Shown here: in pieces, positions 26,548 to 34,039 of the stretch
Layout: the number at the start of each line of letters is the position of its first letter
Numbering within the stretch: the stretch's first letter is position 1
Origin: Sphaerochaetaceae bacterium
GTDB lineage: Bacteria > Spirochaetota > Spirochaetia > Sphaerochaetales > Sphaerochaetaceae
Reading direction: 5' to 3'
Assembly (NCBI GenBank): GCA_024405015.1
Contig: JAKSPE010000004.1
Coordinates: 62,001-126,000 of the forward strand
DNA length: 64,000 nt
Notes under the pieces: model-generated
Told to the model about the DNA's origin: nothing
Databases searched by the model: none
What the model saw: only the letters and a program-made list of their open reading frames with translations
Translations under genes and position numbers: made by a program

Positions 26548-27435
26548 ATGAGCGAAGAGACCGCAGTCGTTCAGCAGGACGTATACACACCAATAGACAT
26601 TAGACTGCTTGCCAACAAGGTAAGTCCTGTTTTGGGCAAGCTTGTTCCAGGCTTCATGTATAGGCACTTTGAGAAGCTTTTGCATCTGGAGGAACTGAAC
26701 CAGTTCTTCGAGCAGCACTACAACGACACTCCTGAGCAGTTCTTGGATGCTGTTGTTGAGTATCTGGACATCAAGGTCATAGTCGAGGGAAAGGGCGAAG
26801 CCTATCTAGATACACTTGTGGACCAGAAGCCGATGTTTGCATCCAATCACCCATATGGTGGTCCTGAGGCCATGGTGCTTTTCAATATTCTCATTCGAAG
26901 ATTTCCGGATTGCAGACTGGTCGCACAGTCCTTCCTCAAGTTCATCAAGCCGGTTGCATCCAGCTGTGTTTTCAACAAGAAGGATGTTCGCTCTCTCATG
27001 CAGGCCATTGACCAAAAGAGACCTCTTCTGATCTACCCTGCAGGTTTCTGCTCCAGAAAGCTCAGCTTCAAGGATGTCTTTGACTATGAGTGGAAGCACT
27101 CTTTCGTCAAGATCGCTAGAAAGAACAACATGCCGATTCAGGTGTTCTTTACATCTGGCCAGCTCAGTAACAGAATGCATCGCTGGACTCGCTTCAGAAA
27201 GATCTTCCGCATCAAGTTCACCATCGAGACCATGTATCTGGTCGATGAGATGTACAAGATGAGAGGCAAGGAACTTCGAATTGTTGTCGGTGATACCATT
27301 GACCCTGCAAAGTTCGATCCGAAGGTGAGCCATCATGAGTATGCCGCAAGAATTCGCCAGTACTGTTACGAGCTCAAAAACAATCCGAACGCAACCTTTG
27401 ATTATGACAAACCAGCGACATTGCCGCTGGTCTGA
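26548..27435 (+). CDS. Lysophospholipid acyltransferase-like protein (PlsC/LPLAT superfamily)
   Basis: 295 residues. Acyltransferase block I appears as SNHPYGGPEAM (about 101-111), with Glu in place of the usual Asp of the HX4D pair; block III is LLIYPAGFCSR. No transmembrane helix is evident, so it is probably a peripheral membrane enzyme transferring acyl chains to a lysophospholipid or amino-lipid. The family includes proteins labelled 'hemolysin' and ornithine-lipid acyltransferases; which one this is cannot be told. Own promoter region with GGGGGAGGA. Converges on purD with 28 bases between. Confidence 0.78.
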   Translation: MSEETAVVQQDVYTPIDIRLLANKVSPVLGKLVPGFMYRHFEKLLHLEELNQFFEQHYNDTPEQFLDAVVEYLDIKVIVEGKGEAYLDTLVDQKPMFASNHPYGGPEAMVLFNILIRRFPDCRLVAQSFLKFIKPVASSCVFNKKDVRSLMQAIDQKRPLLIYPAGFCSRKLSFKDVFDYEWKHSFVKIARKNNMPIQVFFTSGQLSNRMHRWTRFRKIFRIKFTIETMYLVDEMYKMRGKELRIVVGDTIDPAKFDPKVSHHEYAARIRQYCYELKNNPNATFDYDKPATLPLV

Positions 27436-27463
27436 TCTGGGAAAAGAGACTTTAGAATATCAA

Positions 27464-28765
27464 TTATCTCAGAGGCATATTGCCGTTTGAAGCGCTGTCG
27501 AAGAACTTGTCTCCGATGTCGCTTCTGTACCATGAGCCATCAAAACTTACACCATCAATCATGTTATAGACCTTTGAATTGGCCATCATGATGTTGCTGT
27601 CAACGCCAACGACTGTTGCGGCTCTACCACCGTTTGTCACGATGACACCATCGGTTTCGGTGACGGCGCCGAAGAATACATAGGTGCCGTTGTCGATGGC
27701 ATTACTCATGTACTGAGGGGAGACCGGCTCAAGTTTCATGCCTGTGATGGTATCCTCTGGGTAACCTTCCGATGCAATGACGACGCTGACGGAACTCTTG
27801 CCGGAGGTCTTTGGCTCGACCTGCTTGAGGGTGTTGTTCTGCATGGCGATCATGAGCTCGCAAAGATCGTTCTTGATGATCGGGACGATTGCCTGGGTTG
27901 CAGGGTCGTTAAGTCTTACGTGGTAGTCAACGAGAACAGGTTCAAACTCTGGTGTGATCAGAAGTGAGAATGTGAGAATTCCCTTGTAGTAGATCTTCTC
28001 TGCCTTAAGAGCCTTGAAGGTTGGGTGTACAACCTTGCTCATGATGCGATCAATCAAATTCTGGCTGAGAGGGACCGGACATACGGCACCCATTCCGCCT
28101 GTGACGACTCCATGGCCACGGTCGGTGTGCTCACGTTTTGTGTACTCGGAGCAGATCGGCAGTACGAAGTAGCCGTTGTTGTCCATGAGAATCGAGACGG
28201 TGATGTGAAGACCATCGATGCGGTCCTCGACGACGACAGGTCCTTTTTCAAGAAGTTTCTTTCCATAGGCCAGAAGGTCGTTGTATTCGGATGAGATGAT
28301 CATGACTCTAGAAGGGGAGAGGTCGTTTGGCTTGATGGAGAAGGTCTTGCCCTCGTTTTCCTTCAGATACTTCTCAAACTCCTCTTCGGTCTTGAAGATT
28401 TTGTAGTTTGGGACAGGGATGTTGTACTTCTTTGCGAATGTACGGGAGTAGCTTCTGTCGCCTTCGAGCTTGACGGCGTAGCTTGGAGCTCCGAATGTGG
28501 AGATGCCATTCTTGTTGAGGTGGTCGATGACACCTGTGAGAAGCGGTGCCTCTGTTCCGATGAACACGAAGTCGATTCCGTTTGCCTTGCAGGCTTCAAG
28601 AACCTGGTCCTTGTCAGATGGGTTCAGATCCGGAAGGTTGACGGCAAATCCCTTTGTGCCTGGATTGCTTGGTGCGACATAGAGTGCCTCGATGAGTTTG
28701 CTTTTTGAGAACCACCATGCAATGGCATGGTCTTTAGCGCCTGAACCTAAAACCAGAACTTTCAT
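27464..28765 (-). CDS. purD: Phosphoribosylamine-glycine ligase, divergent
   Basis: 433 residues, usual length. ATP-grasp enzyme of purine synthesis joining phosphoribosylamine and glycine. N-terminal KVLVLGSGAKDHAIAW, FIGTEAPLLTGVID, FGAPSYAVKLEGDRSYSR and TGGMGAV match the family. But several conserved stretches are changed: the usual QDHKR..GD..GPN loop reads SEYTKREHTDRGHGVV, and the metal-site EFN-RFGDPETQ reads DYHVRLNDPATQ, so Glu and Asn ligands become Asp and His. It may have altered kinetics or another amine substrate. GGGGAGATGG is the ribosome site; GATACT (28792-28787) is a likely -10 box. No other pur gene is near. Confidence 0.82.
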   Translation of the reverse strand: MKVLVLGSGAKDHAIAWWFSKSKLIEALYVAPSNPGTKGFAVNLPDLNPSDKDQVLEACKANGIDFVFIGTEAPLLTGVIDHLNKNGISTFGAPSYAVKLEGDRSYSRTFAKKYNIPVPNYKIFKTEEEFEKYLKENEGKTFSIKPNDLSPSRVMIISSEYNDLLAYGKKLLEKGPVVVEDRIDGLHITVSILMDNNGYFVLPICSEYTKREHTDRGHGVVTGGMGAVCPVPLSQNLIDRIMSKVVHPTFKALKAEKIYYKGILTFSLLITPEFEPVLVDYHVRLNDPATQAIVPIIKNDLCELMIAMQNNTLKQVEPKTSGKSSVSVVIASEGYPEDTITGMKLEPVSPQYMSNAIDNGTYVFFGAVTETDGVIVTNGGRAATVVGVDSNIMMANSKVYNMIDGVSFDGSWYRSDIGDKFFDSASNGNMPLR

Positions 28766-28786
28766 AATCCATCTCCCCGAGAATGA

Positions 28787-28817
28787 AGTATCTGTTTGAA
28801 AACTATCATTTTATCAA
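28787..28817 (-). promoter_or_regulatory. Promoter of purD
   Basis: TTGATA (28817-28812), 19 bases, GATACT (28792-28787) on the minus strand; the -10 box agrees with the TA(T/G)ACT form seen elsewhere in the window. Confidence 0.45.
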
Positions 28818-28839
28818 TGGGAAGGTCAATGTTAGCGCG

Positions 28840-28852
28840 CCTTACTATAAGG
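28840..28852. repeat. Small hairpin in purD-tatD intergenic region
   Basis: CCTTA-CTA-TAAGG, flanked by GCGC on both sides, between the two divergent promoters. Confidence 0.3.
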
Positions 28853-28874
28853 ATTGCGCCTGCGAAAGCAAACC

Positions 28875-28903
28875 TTGACGATTGGCCACGCCCATGCTAA
28901 CTT
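28875..28903 (+). promoter_or_regulatory. Promoter of tatD-dus
   Basis: TTGACG (28875-28880), 17 bases, TAACTT (28898-28903), 68 bases before the tatD start. Confidence 0.5.
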
Positions 28904-28971
28904 ATATTTACACGTTTGAACATGCATCAATCTCTGCATGAAAGAATAATCACCAAAAGGAAGATTCCTCT

Positions 28972-29748
28972 ATGCGTCTATTTGATACACATTGCCATAT
29001 TGGCCTTATCCATGAAGATCAGCTTGAACAGCTTCTCGCCATCCAGTATGCGAAGAGAGCCGGCGTTGAACACATCATTTCCATCTGCAACAGCCTCACT
29101 GACTTTGAGGTGATCTATAACAATCTCAAGAGCGCAAAAAAGGTCTACCATGCAGTTGGTGTCTCTCCAACTGAGAGCGGAAACATCCTCACAAACTGGG
29201 ATGTCAAGATCCAGCAGTTCCTCAAGCTTGACCGCATTGTGGCCATTGGAGAGACCGGTCTGGACTATGGAAAATACAAGCAGTTCAAGGACCAGCAGGT
29301 CCAGCTGTTCCTCAAGCACCTGGAAATTGCCAGAAGGGCGCACCTTCCTGTCATCGTCCACAATCGTGAGGCAGGAAACGACATTCTCGACATCCTGAAG
29401 AACAACATCCCAGATGAGGGTGCTATCTTCCACTGCTACTCCGAGGACTGGAACTTTGCCATGCGTGCCATGGAGATGCCTGTCTATTTCTCCTTTGCCG
29501 GAAATATCACCTACAAGAACATCCGCAACCTCATTGAGACGGTTCGCAACCTTCCGGAAAATCGCATCCTCATCGAGAGCGAGGCTCCATTCATGGTTCC
29601 TGCCAAGTACACCAAGAGAAGAAATAAGCCGGAGTATTTGCCTGAGACCGCACAGGCCATTGCCAACATCAAGGGAATCCCTCTTGAGGAGATGGCTGAG
29701 ATTCTGTACCAGAACAGCCTCAACGCTTTCCACATCACAGAGGCCTGA
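28972..29748 (+). CDS. tatD: TatD family metal-dependent hydrolase
   Basis: 258 residues, TIM-barrel hydrolase. DTHCHI at residues 5-10, IGETGLDY, VIVHNREA and FHCYSED supply metal ligands in the usual order. The last ligand motif, normally TDAP, reads IESEAP, a conservative Asp-to-Glu change. TatD proteins are 3'-5' DNA/RNA exonucleases or D-amino-acyl-tRNA deacylases; which activity is present cannot be told. AAGGAAG is the ribosome site. The dus gene begins three bases after its stop. Confidence 0.88.
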   Translation: MRLFDTHCHIGLIHEDQLEQLLAIQYAKRAGVEHIISICNSLTDFEVIYNNLKSAKKVYHAVGVSPTESGNILTNWDVKIQQFLKLDRIVAIGETGLDYGKYKQFKDQQVQLFLKHLEIARRAHLPVIVHNREAGNDILDILKNNIPDEGAIFHCYSEDWNFAMRAMEMPVYFSFAGNITYKNIRNLIETVRNLPENRILIESEAPFMVPAKYTKRRNKPEYLPETAQAIANIKGIPLEEMAEILYQNSLNAFHITEA

Positions 29749-29750
29749 AC

Positions 29751-30725
29751 TTGTCCAGCCTTTACCATGACGTCTCAATAGGAAATGTAAGACTCGAGGG
29801 AAACCTTTTTCTGGCACCGCTTGCCGGCTATACCGACAAGGTGTACCGAAGCATCTGCCTGAAGCATGGTGCCTCTTTGGCCTACACCGAAATGGTGTCC
29901 AGCGAAGGGGTGGCACGCGACAGCGAGAAGACTGTCATGCTCATGGAACGAGGGGAAGGTGAGAAGAATCTTGCGGTGCAGCTGTTCATGCCGGATGCTG
30001 ATACCGCCAAGCGCTCACTGGAGGGAGTGATGGCCTATCACCCGGCTATCATTGATATAAATTGCGGTTGCCCTGTTCCAAAGGTTGTCAAAACAGGTGC
30101 AGGCAGTGCATTGCTTCAGAGACCAAAAACAATCTATGAGATTGTGAAAACCATCGTGGAGAATGTGGACGTTCCTGTTACCATCAAAATCCGAACCGGT
30201 TGGGATCTGAACAATCTGAACTATCTGGAGACGGCTGGTCTTGCCTTTGAGGCGGGTGCCAGTGCTGTGTGTATGCATGCAAGAACACGCAGCCAGCTTT
30301 ATATGCCAACGGCAGACTGGTCCCGTCTGAAGGATCTCAAGGAGCATTTCCAGGACCGTGTGATCATAGGCTCTGGAGACCTCTTTACCGCTGAGGACGG
30401 GGTGCGGATGCTGGAACAGACCGGCATCGATGCTCTGGTCTATGCACGTGGTGCAATCGGAAATCCATTTGTCTTTGAGCAAACCAAGGCACTTCTTTCC
30501 GGGCAGACTCCGCGTGAGATTCCGATTTCTGAAAAGCGTGATGCGATTATGACCCACCTCTATGGTCTTGTGGATTTCCTTGGGGAGAACACTGCCTGTC
30601 GCGAAATGAGAAAGCACGTGTGTGCCTACCTCAAGGGTGTGCCAAACAGCGCAAAGGTGCGCCAGGCGGTCACCGAGGCTCTGACGGTTGAGCAGTACAA
30701 GAGTTCTCTTGCCATGCTGGGATAA
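29751..30725 (+). CDS. dus: tRNA-dihydrouridine synthase
   Basis: 324 residues; FMN-dependent TIM barrel that reduces uridines in the tRNA D-loop. Motifs: LFLAPLAGYTDKVYR (about 19-33), VQLFMPDA, DINCGCPVPKVVKTGAGSAL with the catalytic Cys, and VTIKIRTGWD. TTG at 29751 is the start: no ATG or GTG occurs in frame before the barrel begins, and AGAGG is seven bases upstream inside the tatD end. Which of the DusA/B/C classes it belongs to is unclear; DusB-like is most likely from the CGCPVPKV motif. Confidence 0.9.
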   Translation: MSSLYHDVSIGNVRLEGNLFLAPLAGYTDKVYRSICLKHGASLAYTEMVSSEGVARDSEKTVMLMERGEGEKNLAVQLFMPDADTAKRSLEGVMAYHPAIIDINCGCPVPKVVKTGAGSALLQRPKTIYEIVKTIVENVDVPVTIKIRTGWDLNNLNYLETAGLAFEAGASAVCMHARTRSQLYMPTADWSRLKDLKEHFQDRVIIGSGDLFTAEDGVRMLEQTGIDALVYARGAIGNPFVFEQTKALLSGQTPREIPISEKRDAIMTHLYGLVDFLGENTACREMRKHVCAYLKGVPNSAKVRQAVTEALTVEQYKSSLAMLG

Positions 30726-30727
30726 AA

Positions 30728-31849
30728 TCAGCTGAAATAGTCCACACCGCTTGCAAACTTTGTCCAGTCCCGATAGCCGATGCAGTCGATGCCATCTTGC
30801 GTGTAGGTGACATCGCCAAGATACAGCACAACCGTTCGGTTTCCACTGTCCTTTAAACTTAGATGCTTTGCCTCTTTGAGCGTCTGTATGGTGACTTCCA
30901 CATGCGGGTCTATGAATATGTTGTAGCCAAGTTTCCAGTGCGCTATGAAATCGCAGCTGTCGCTTGTGGCGATATCGCTGTCCAGTGCCTTTTGGCTTCT
31001 GCCTTTGATGAGCTCCATTAGCGCAAAGGTGCGGACAATCTGGTCTTTGTAGGGACTGAGAATCAGCTGCTCTTTGGTGTCGATTCCAAGAAGGTGACAC
31101 AGAAGACCGCTGTCGGTGAAAAACAGCTTTGGGTTGTCGTTGTCTTCGGATGCGATTTGCAGTGCAATATTGTAGGTTCGAAGAACCTGAAGCCAGGTCT
31201 TGACCGTTGGTGCCGACACACCTGTGACTTTTGCAAGACTATTCATGGAAAGTGGTAGTCCACTGCATGCGGCGCATGCTTTAAGGAAGCTTAGAAAATG
31301 CTCTGCATTTGAGCTGTTTATATGACGGGAGAAATCCTTTGCAAAGCAGCTGTCCAGAATTTGCGCATAGGTCTTTGTTCCATCAAGGACTTTGGGAAGA
31401 GCTCCGCTTTGAATGCAATGAAAGGGGTTTTGCGTCAAAATCGCTGCCTTGTCCAATTCCTCGATGGACGGTCCTATGAGATTGACTTTGATGCCTCTGT
31501 CCTCAAGAGCTGAGATGTCAAAGTTTGCGCAAGAGATCAGGATGTAGCGCCCAGGCTCGTAGCCCCATTTGTCAACGTAGTAGCGCACAGCATCCACAAG
31601 GCCGGGAATTCTGTTTGCCTCGTTGATGATGGCACCGTTTGGAAAAGCCAGAAGGAAGGTTTTGAAGGATTTCTTGGCAAGTGCACAGATGGTATCGTTT
31701 CCAAGATCCACATAATCCTTTGTCGGAAACAGGCTGCGTACCAGATGTGTCTTGGAGTTTCCGCGAGGGCCGAAAACCGCTACAACGGGGTATCTCTTTG
31801 CCAAAGAGGAGATGGTTCTTGCCTGGTTCTGATACAGCATTTTGCTCAT
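30728..31849 (-). CDS. AAA-type ATPase with DUF4143-like C-terminus, degenerate nucleotide site
   Basis: 373 residues; layout of the AAA_14/DUF4143 family (N-terminal P-loop domain, winged-helix in the middle at about 190-245 with VSAPTVKTWLQVL, C-terminal nuclease-fold remnant). The usual Walker A GPRQVGKT(T/S) reads GPRGNSKTHL (the second Gly lost), and the Walker B DE pair of the family reads NE (IINEANRIPG). Both changes predict poor ATP hydrolysis. The C-terminus holds ..DFIAHWKLGYNIFID. The start lacks a ribosome site and has a full leaderless-type promoter. Overlaps nothing; ends two bases from the dus stop. Confidence 0.78.
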   Translation of the reverse strand: MSKMLYQNQARTISSLAKRYPVVAVFGPRGNSKTHLVRSLFPTKDYVDLGNDTICALAKKSFKTFLLAFPNGAIINEANRIPGLVDAVRYYVDKWGYEPGRYILISCANFDISALEDRGIKVNLIGPSIEELDKAAILTQNPFHCIQSGALPKVLDGTKTYAQILDSCFAKDFSRHINSSNAEHFLSFLKACAACSGLPLSMNSLAKVTGVSAPTVKTWLQVLRTYNIALQIASEDNDNPKLFFTDSGLLCHLLGIDTKEQLILSPYKDQIVRTFALMELIKGRSQKALDSDIATSDSCDFIAHWKLGYNIFIDPHVEVTIQTLKEAKHLSLKDSGNRTVVLYLGDVTYTQDGIDCIGYRDWTKFASGVDYFS

Positions 31850-31855
31850 GTGTAA

Positions 31856-31884
31856 AGTCTAATAGTAAGAAAGTATAAAGTCAA
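31856..31884 (-). promoter_or_regulatory. Leaderless-type promoter (best example)
   Basis: TTGACT (31884-31879), exactly 17 bases, TAGACT (31861-31856), then six bases to the ATG at 31849. No purine-rich ribosome site exists between box and start. Confidence 0.65.
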
Positions 31885-31919
31885 ATGTATAAGAATCGTA
31901 AAGTATTGGCCCCTTTTCA

Positions 31920-31949
31920 TTGACGTCAGCATTTTCAAGAGGTGATACT
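31920..31949 (+). promoter_or_regulatory. Promoter of the glmU-like/glmM/glmS operon
   Basis: TTGACG (31920-31925), 18 bases, GATACT (31944-31949); a normal GGAGGG ribosome site follows before ATG 31970. Confidence 0.6.
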
Positions 31950-31969
31950 GGCCACAATTGGAGGGCCAG

Positions 31970-32635
31970 ATGAATATCAGAACGCAGGATCTATACGATT
32001 TTGAACATTCCATCGCAGGTGATTATCTCAAGCAGTTTGAATACCCTTGGCAGGCATTGTCGGGAATCAAGGCTCTGATCGTTGAACTTGGAAACAAGCT
32101 GGACAAGAGCGAATATGATCAGATTTCCGAGAACGTCTGGGTTCATAAGAGTGCAACGGTTTTCCCGTCTGCTTACATTGGAGGACCGTGCATCATCGGA
32201 CCGGAGACCGAAGTCAGACACTGCGCCTTCATTCGTGGAAGCGCCATCATTGGACGCCACTGCGTCATCGGAAATTCCGTAGAGCTCAAGAATGTGATCA
32301 TTTTCGATGACTGTCAGGTTCCGCATTACAATTATGTGGGCGATAGCATTCTTGGATACCATGCCCACATGGGTGCAGGTTCCATTACTTCAAACATCAA
32401 GGCCGACAAGAAAAATATTGTCATTCACGCAGATCAGGACATTGAGACTGGTCTTAGAAAAATCGGTGCCATGCTTGGTGACTATGCGGATATCGGCTGT
32501 AACAGCGTTTTGAATCCTGGTGTTGTCATCGGCAGAAAGACCAATGTGTATCCTGCTTCCTGTGTTCGAAATGTGGTTCCTGAGAACAGCATTTACAAGA
32601 CAGGCGGGAAAATCGTCAGAAAAGAGGAAAGATAA
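31970..32635 (+). CDS. Left-handed beta-helix acyltransferase, GlmU C-terminal-like
   Basis: 221 residues. After a ~55-residue helical lead come hexapeptide repeats (about 55-205). ELKNVIIFDDCQVPHYNYVGDSILGYHAHMGAG resembles the active region of the GlmU acetyltransferase domain (E-KN, H..Y-GD-.-G, N/H-GAG). No uridylyltransferase domain is present. With glmM and glmS directly downstream, it most likely acetylates glucosamine-1-phosphate with acetyl-CoA, the uridylyl step being done by a separate protein. ATG 31970 follows TTGGAGGGCCAG. Function is inferred from context plus fold. Confidence 0.75.
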   Translation: MNIRTQDLYDFEHSIAGDYLKQFEYPWQALSGIKALIVELGNKLDKSEYDQISENVWVHKSATVFPSAYIGGPCIIGPETEVRHCAFIRGSAIIGRHCVIGNSVELKNVIIFDDCQVPHYNYVGDSILGYHAHMGAGSITSNIKADKKNIVIHADQDIETGLRKIGAMLGDYADIGCNSVLNPGVVIGRKTNVYPASCVRNVVPENSIYKTGGKIVRKEER

Positions 32636-32647
32636 GAGGAGCGTCAT

Positions 32648-34033
32648 ATGGGAAGATATTTTGGAACAGATGGATTTCGCGGTGAGTCAAATGTGACTTT
32701 GACAGCAGACCATGCCTACAAGGTCGGAAGATTCCTTGGCTGGTATTTCAAGGCTCTCAGAGAGCAGCGCGGGGATATGGAGAATCCTAGGATTGTCATC
32801 GGAAAGGATACCAGAAGATCCTGCTACATGTTCGAGTACATGCTCGCAGGTGGAATCGTCGCATCGGGTGCTGATGTTTACCTCATGCACGTCACAACCA
32901 CACCATCGGTTGCCTACATCGCAAGAGTCGATGACTTTGACTGTGGCATCATGATCACAGCCTCCCACAATCCGTACTATGATAATGGAATCAAAATCAT
33001 CAACAAGTATGGTGAGAAGATGGAGGAGAGTGTTCTGGATCTCTGCGAGGACTATCTTGACGGAAAGCTGGAATGCTTTGGTCAGAAGTGGGAAGACATT
33101 CCATTTGCTACAAGACTCAACATCGGTCAGATGGTGGACTACGTTGCGGGAAGAAACCGCTACATCGGTTATCTGATTTCCCTGTGCAAGTTCTCCTTCC
33201 GCGGATTGAACATCGGTTTGGACTGTGCAAACGGAACCACCTGGAACATCGCAAAGTCTGTCTTTGAAGCTCTTGGTGCAAAGACCTATGTCATCAACGC
33301 CGATCCAAACGGATTCAACATCAATGAGAATGCCGGATCCACCCATATCGAAGGCCTCCAGAAACTTGTTATCGACAAGCACCTTGATGCCGGTTTTGCC
33401 TTCGATGGTGACGCAGACCGCTGTCTTGCTGTTGACGAGAAGGGTAATGTGATTACCGGAGACCACATTCTGTACATCTATGGAAAGTACCTCAAGGAGA
33501 GGGGAAAACTTACCGGAAACACCGTTGTTGCCACGGTCATGTCCAACTTCGGATTCTTCAAGGCTCTTGAAGCCGAGGACATTCAGGCCGTCAAGACCAA
33601 GGTCGGTGACAAGTATGTGCACGACTACATGATTGAGCACGGCTGCAGAATCGGAGGCGAGCAGAGCGGACATATCATCTTTGCCAAGTATGCTTCTACT
33701 GGTGATGGTATCCTTACCGCTCTCAAGCTCATGGAGGTCATGCTTGCCAAGAAGAAGAAACTCGGCGAGCTGGCAAGTGGCATGAAGACGTTCCCTCAGG
33801 TCCTGGTGAATGTCAGAGTCAAGGACAAGCCTACCACCATCGCTGATGAGGATGTGCAGGCCTCCGTGGACAATGTGGCACAGAAACTTGGCACTTCCGG
33901 AAGAATCCTTGTCCGTGAAAGCGGCACAGAGCCTGTCATCCGCGTCATGGTTGAAGCCGAGACAGAGCAGCTGTGCAAGGACTATGTTAATGAAGTCGTT
34001 GCCGTGATCCGAAAGAAGGGCTATGCCGTCTGA
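32648..34033 (+). CDS. glmM: Phosphoglucosamine mutase
   Basis: 461 residues of the alpha-D-phosphohexomutase fold. FGTDGFRG at the start, TASHNP with the phospho-serine (about 103-108), DGDADRC metal loop near 257, GGEQSGH sugar-binding loop near 339 and RESGTEPVIRVM phosphate-binding loop near 424. The Gly-Glu-Gln-Ser-Gly-His form and the GTDG-FRG start mark the GlmM branch. It converts glucosamine-6-P to glucosamine-1-P. Twelve bases after the acyltransferase and six before glmS, in pathway order. Confidence 0.93.
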   Translation: MGRYFGTDGFRGESNVTLTADHAYKVGRFLGWYFKALREQRGDMENPRIVIGKDTRRSCYMFEYMLAGGIVASGADVYLMHVTTTPSVAYIARVDDFDCGIMITASHNPYYDNGIKIINKYGEKMEESVLDLCEDYLDGKLECFGQKWEDIPFATRLNIGQMVDYVAGRNRYIGYLISLCKFSFRGLNIGLDCANGTTWNIAKSVFEALGAKTYVINADPNGFNINENAGSTHIEGLQKLVIDKHLDAGFAFDGDADRCLAVDEKGNVITGDHILYIYGKYLKERGKLTGNTVVATVMSNFGFFKALEAEDIQAVKTKVGDKYVHDYMIEHGCRIGGEQSGHIIFAKYASTGDGILTALKLMEVMLAKKKKLGELASGMKTFPQVLVNVRVKDKPTTIADEDVQASVDNVAQKLGTSGRILVRESGTEPVIRVMVEAETEQLCKDYVNEVVAVIRKKGYAV

Positions 34034-34039
34034 TCGCCT

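Noticed and set aside
30015..31100. A 361-codon minus-strand frame across dus and the ATPase gene
   Set aside because: Runs opposite dus and out of frame with the ATPase; no recognisable motif.
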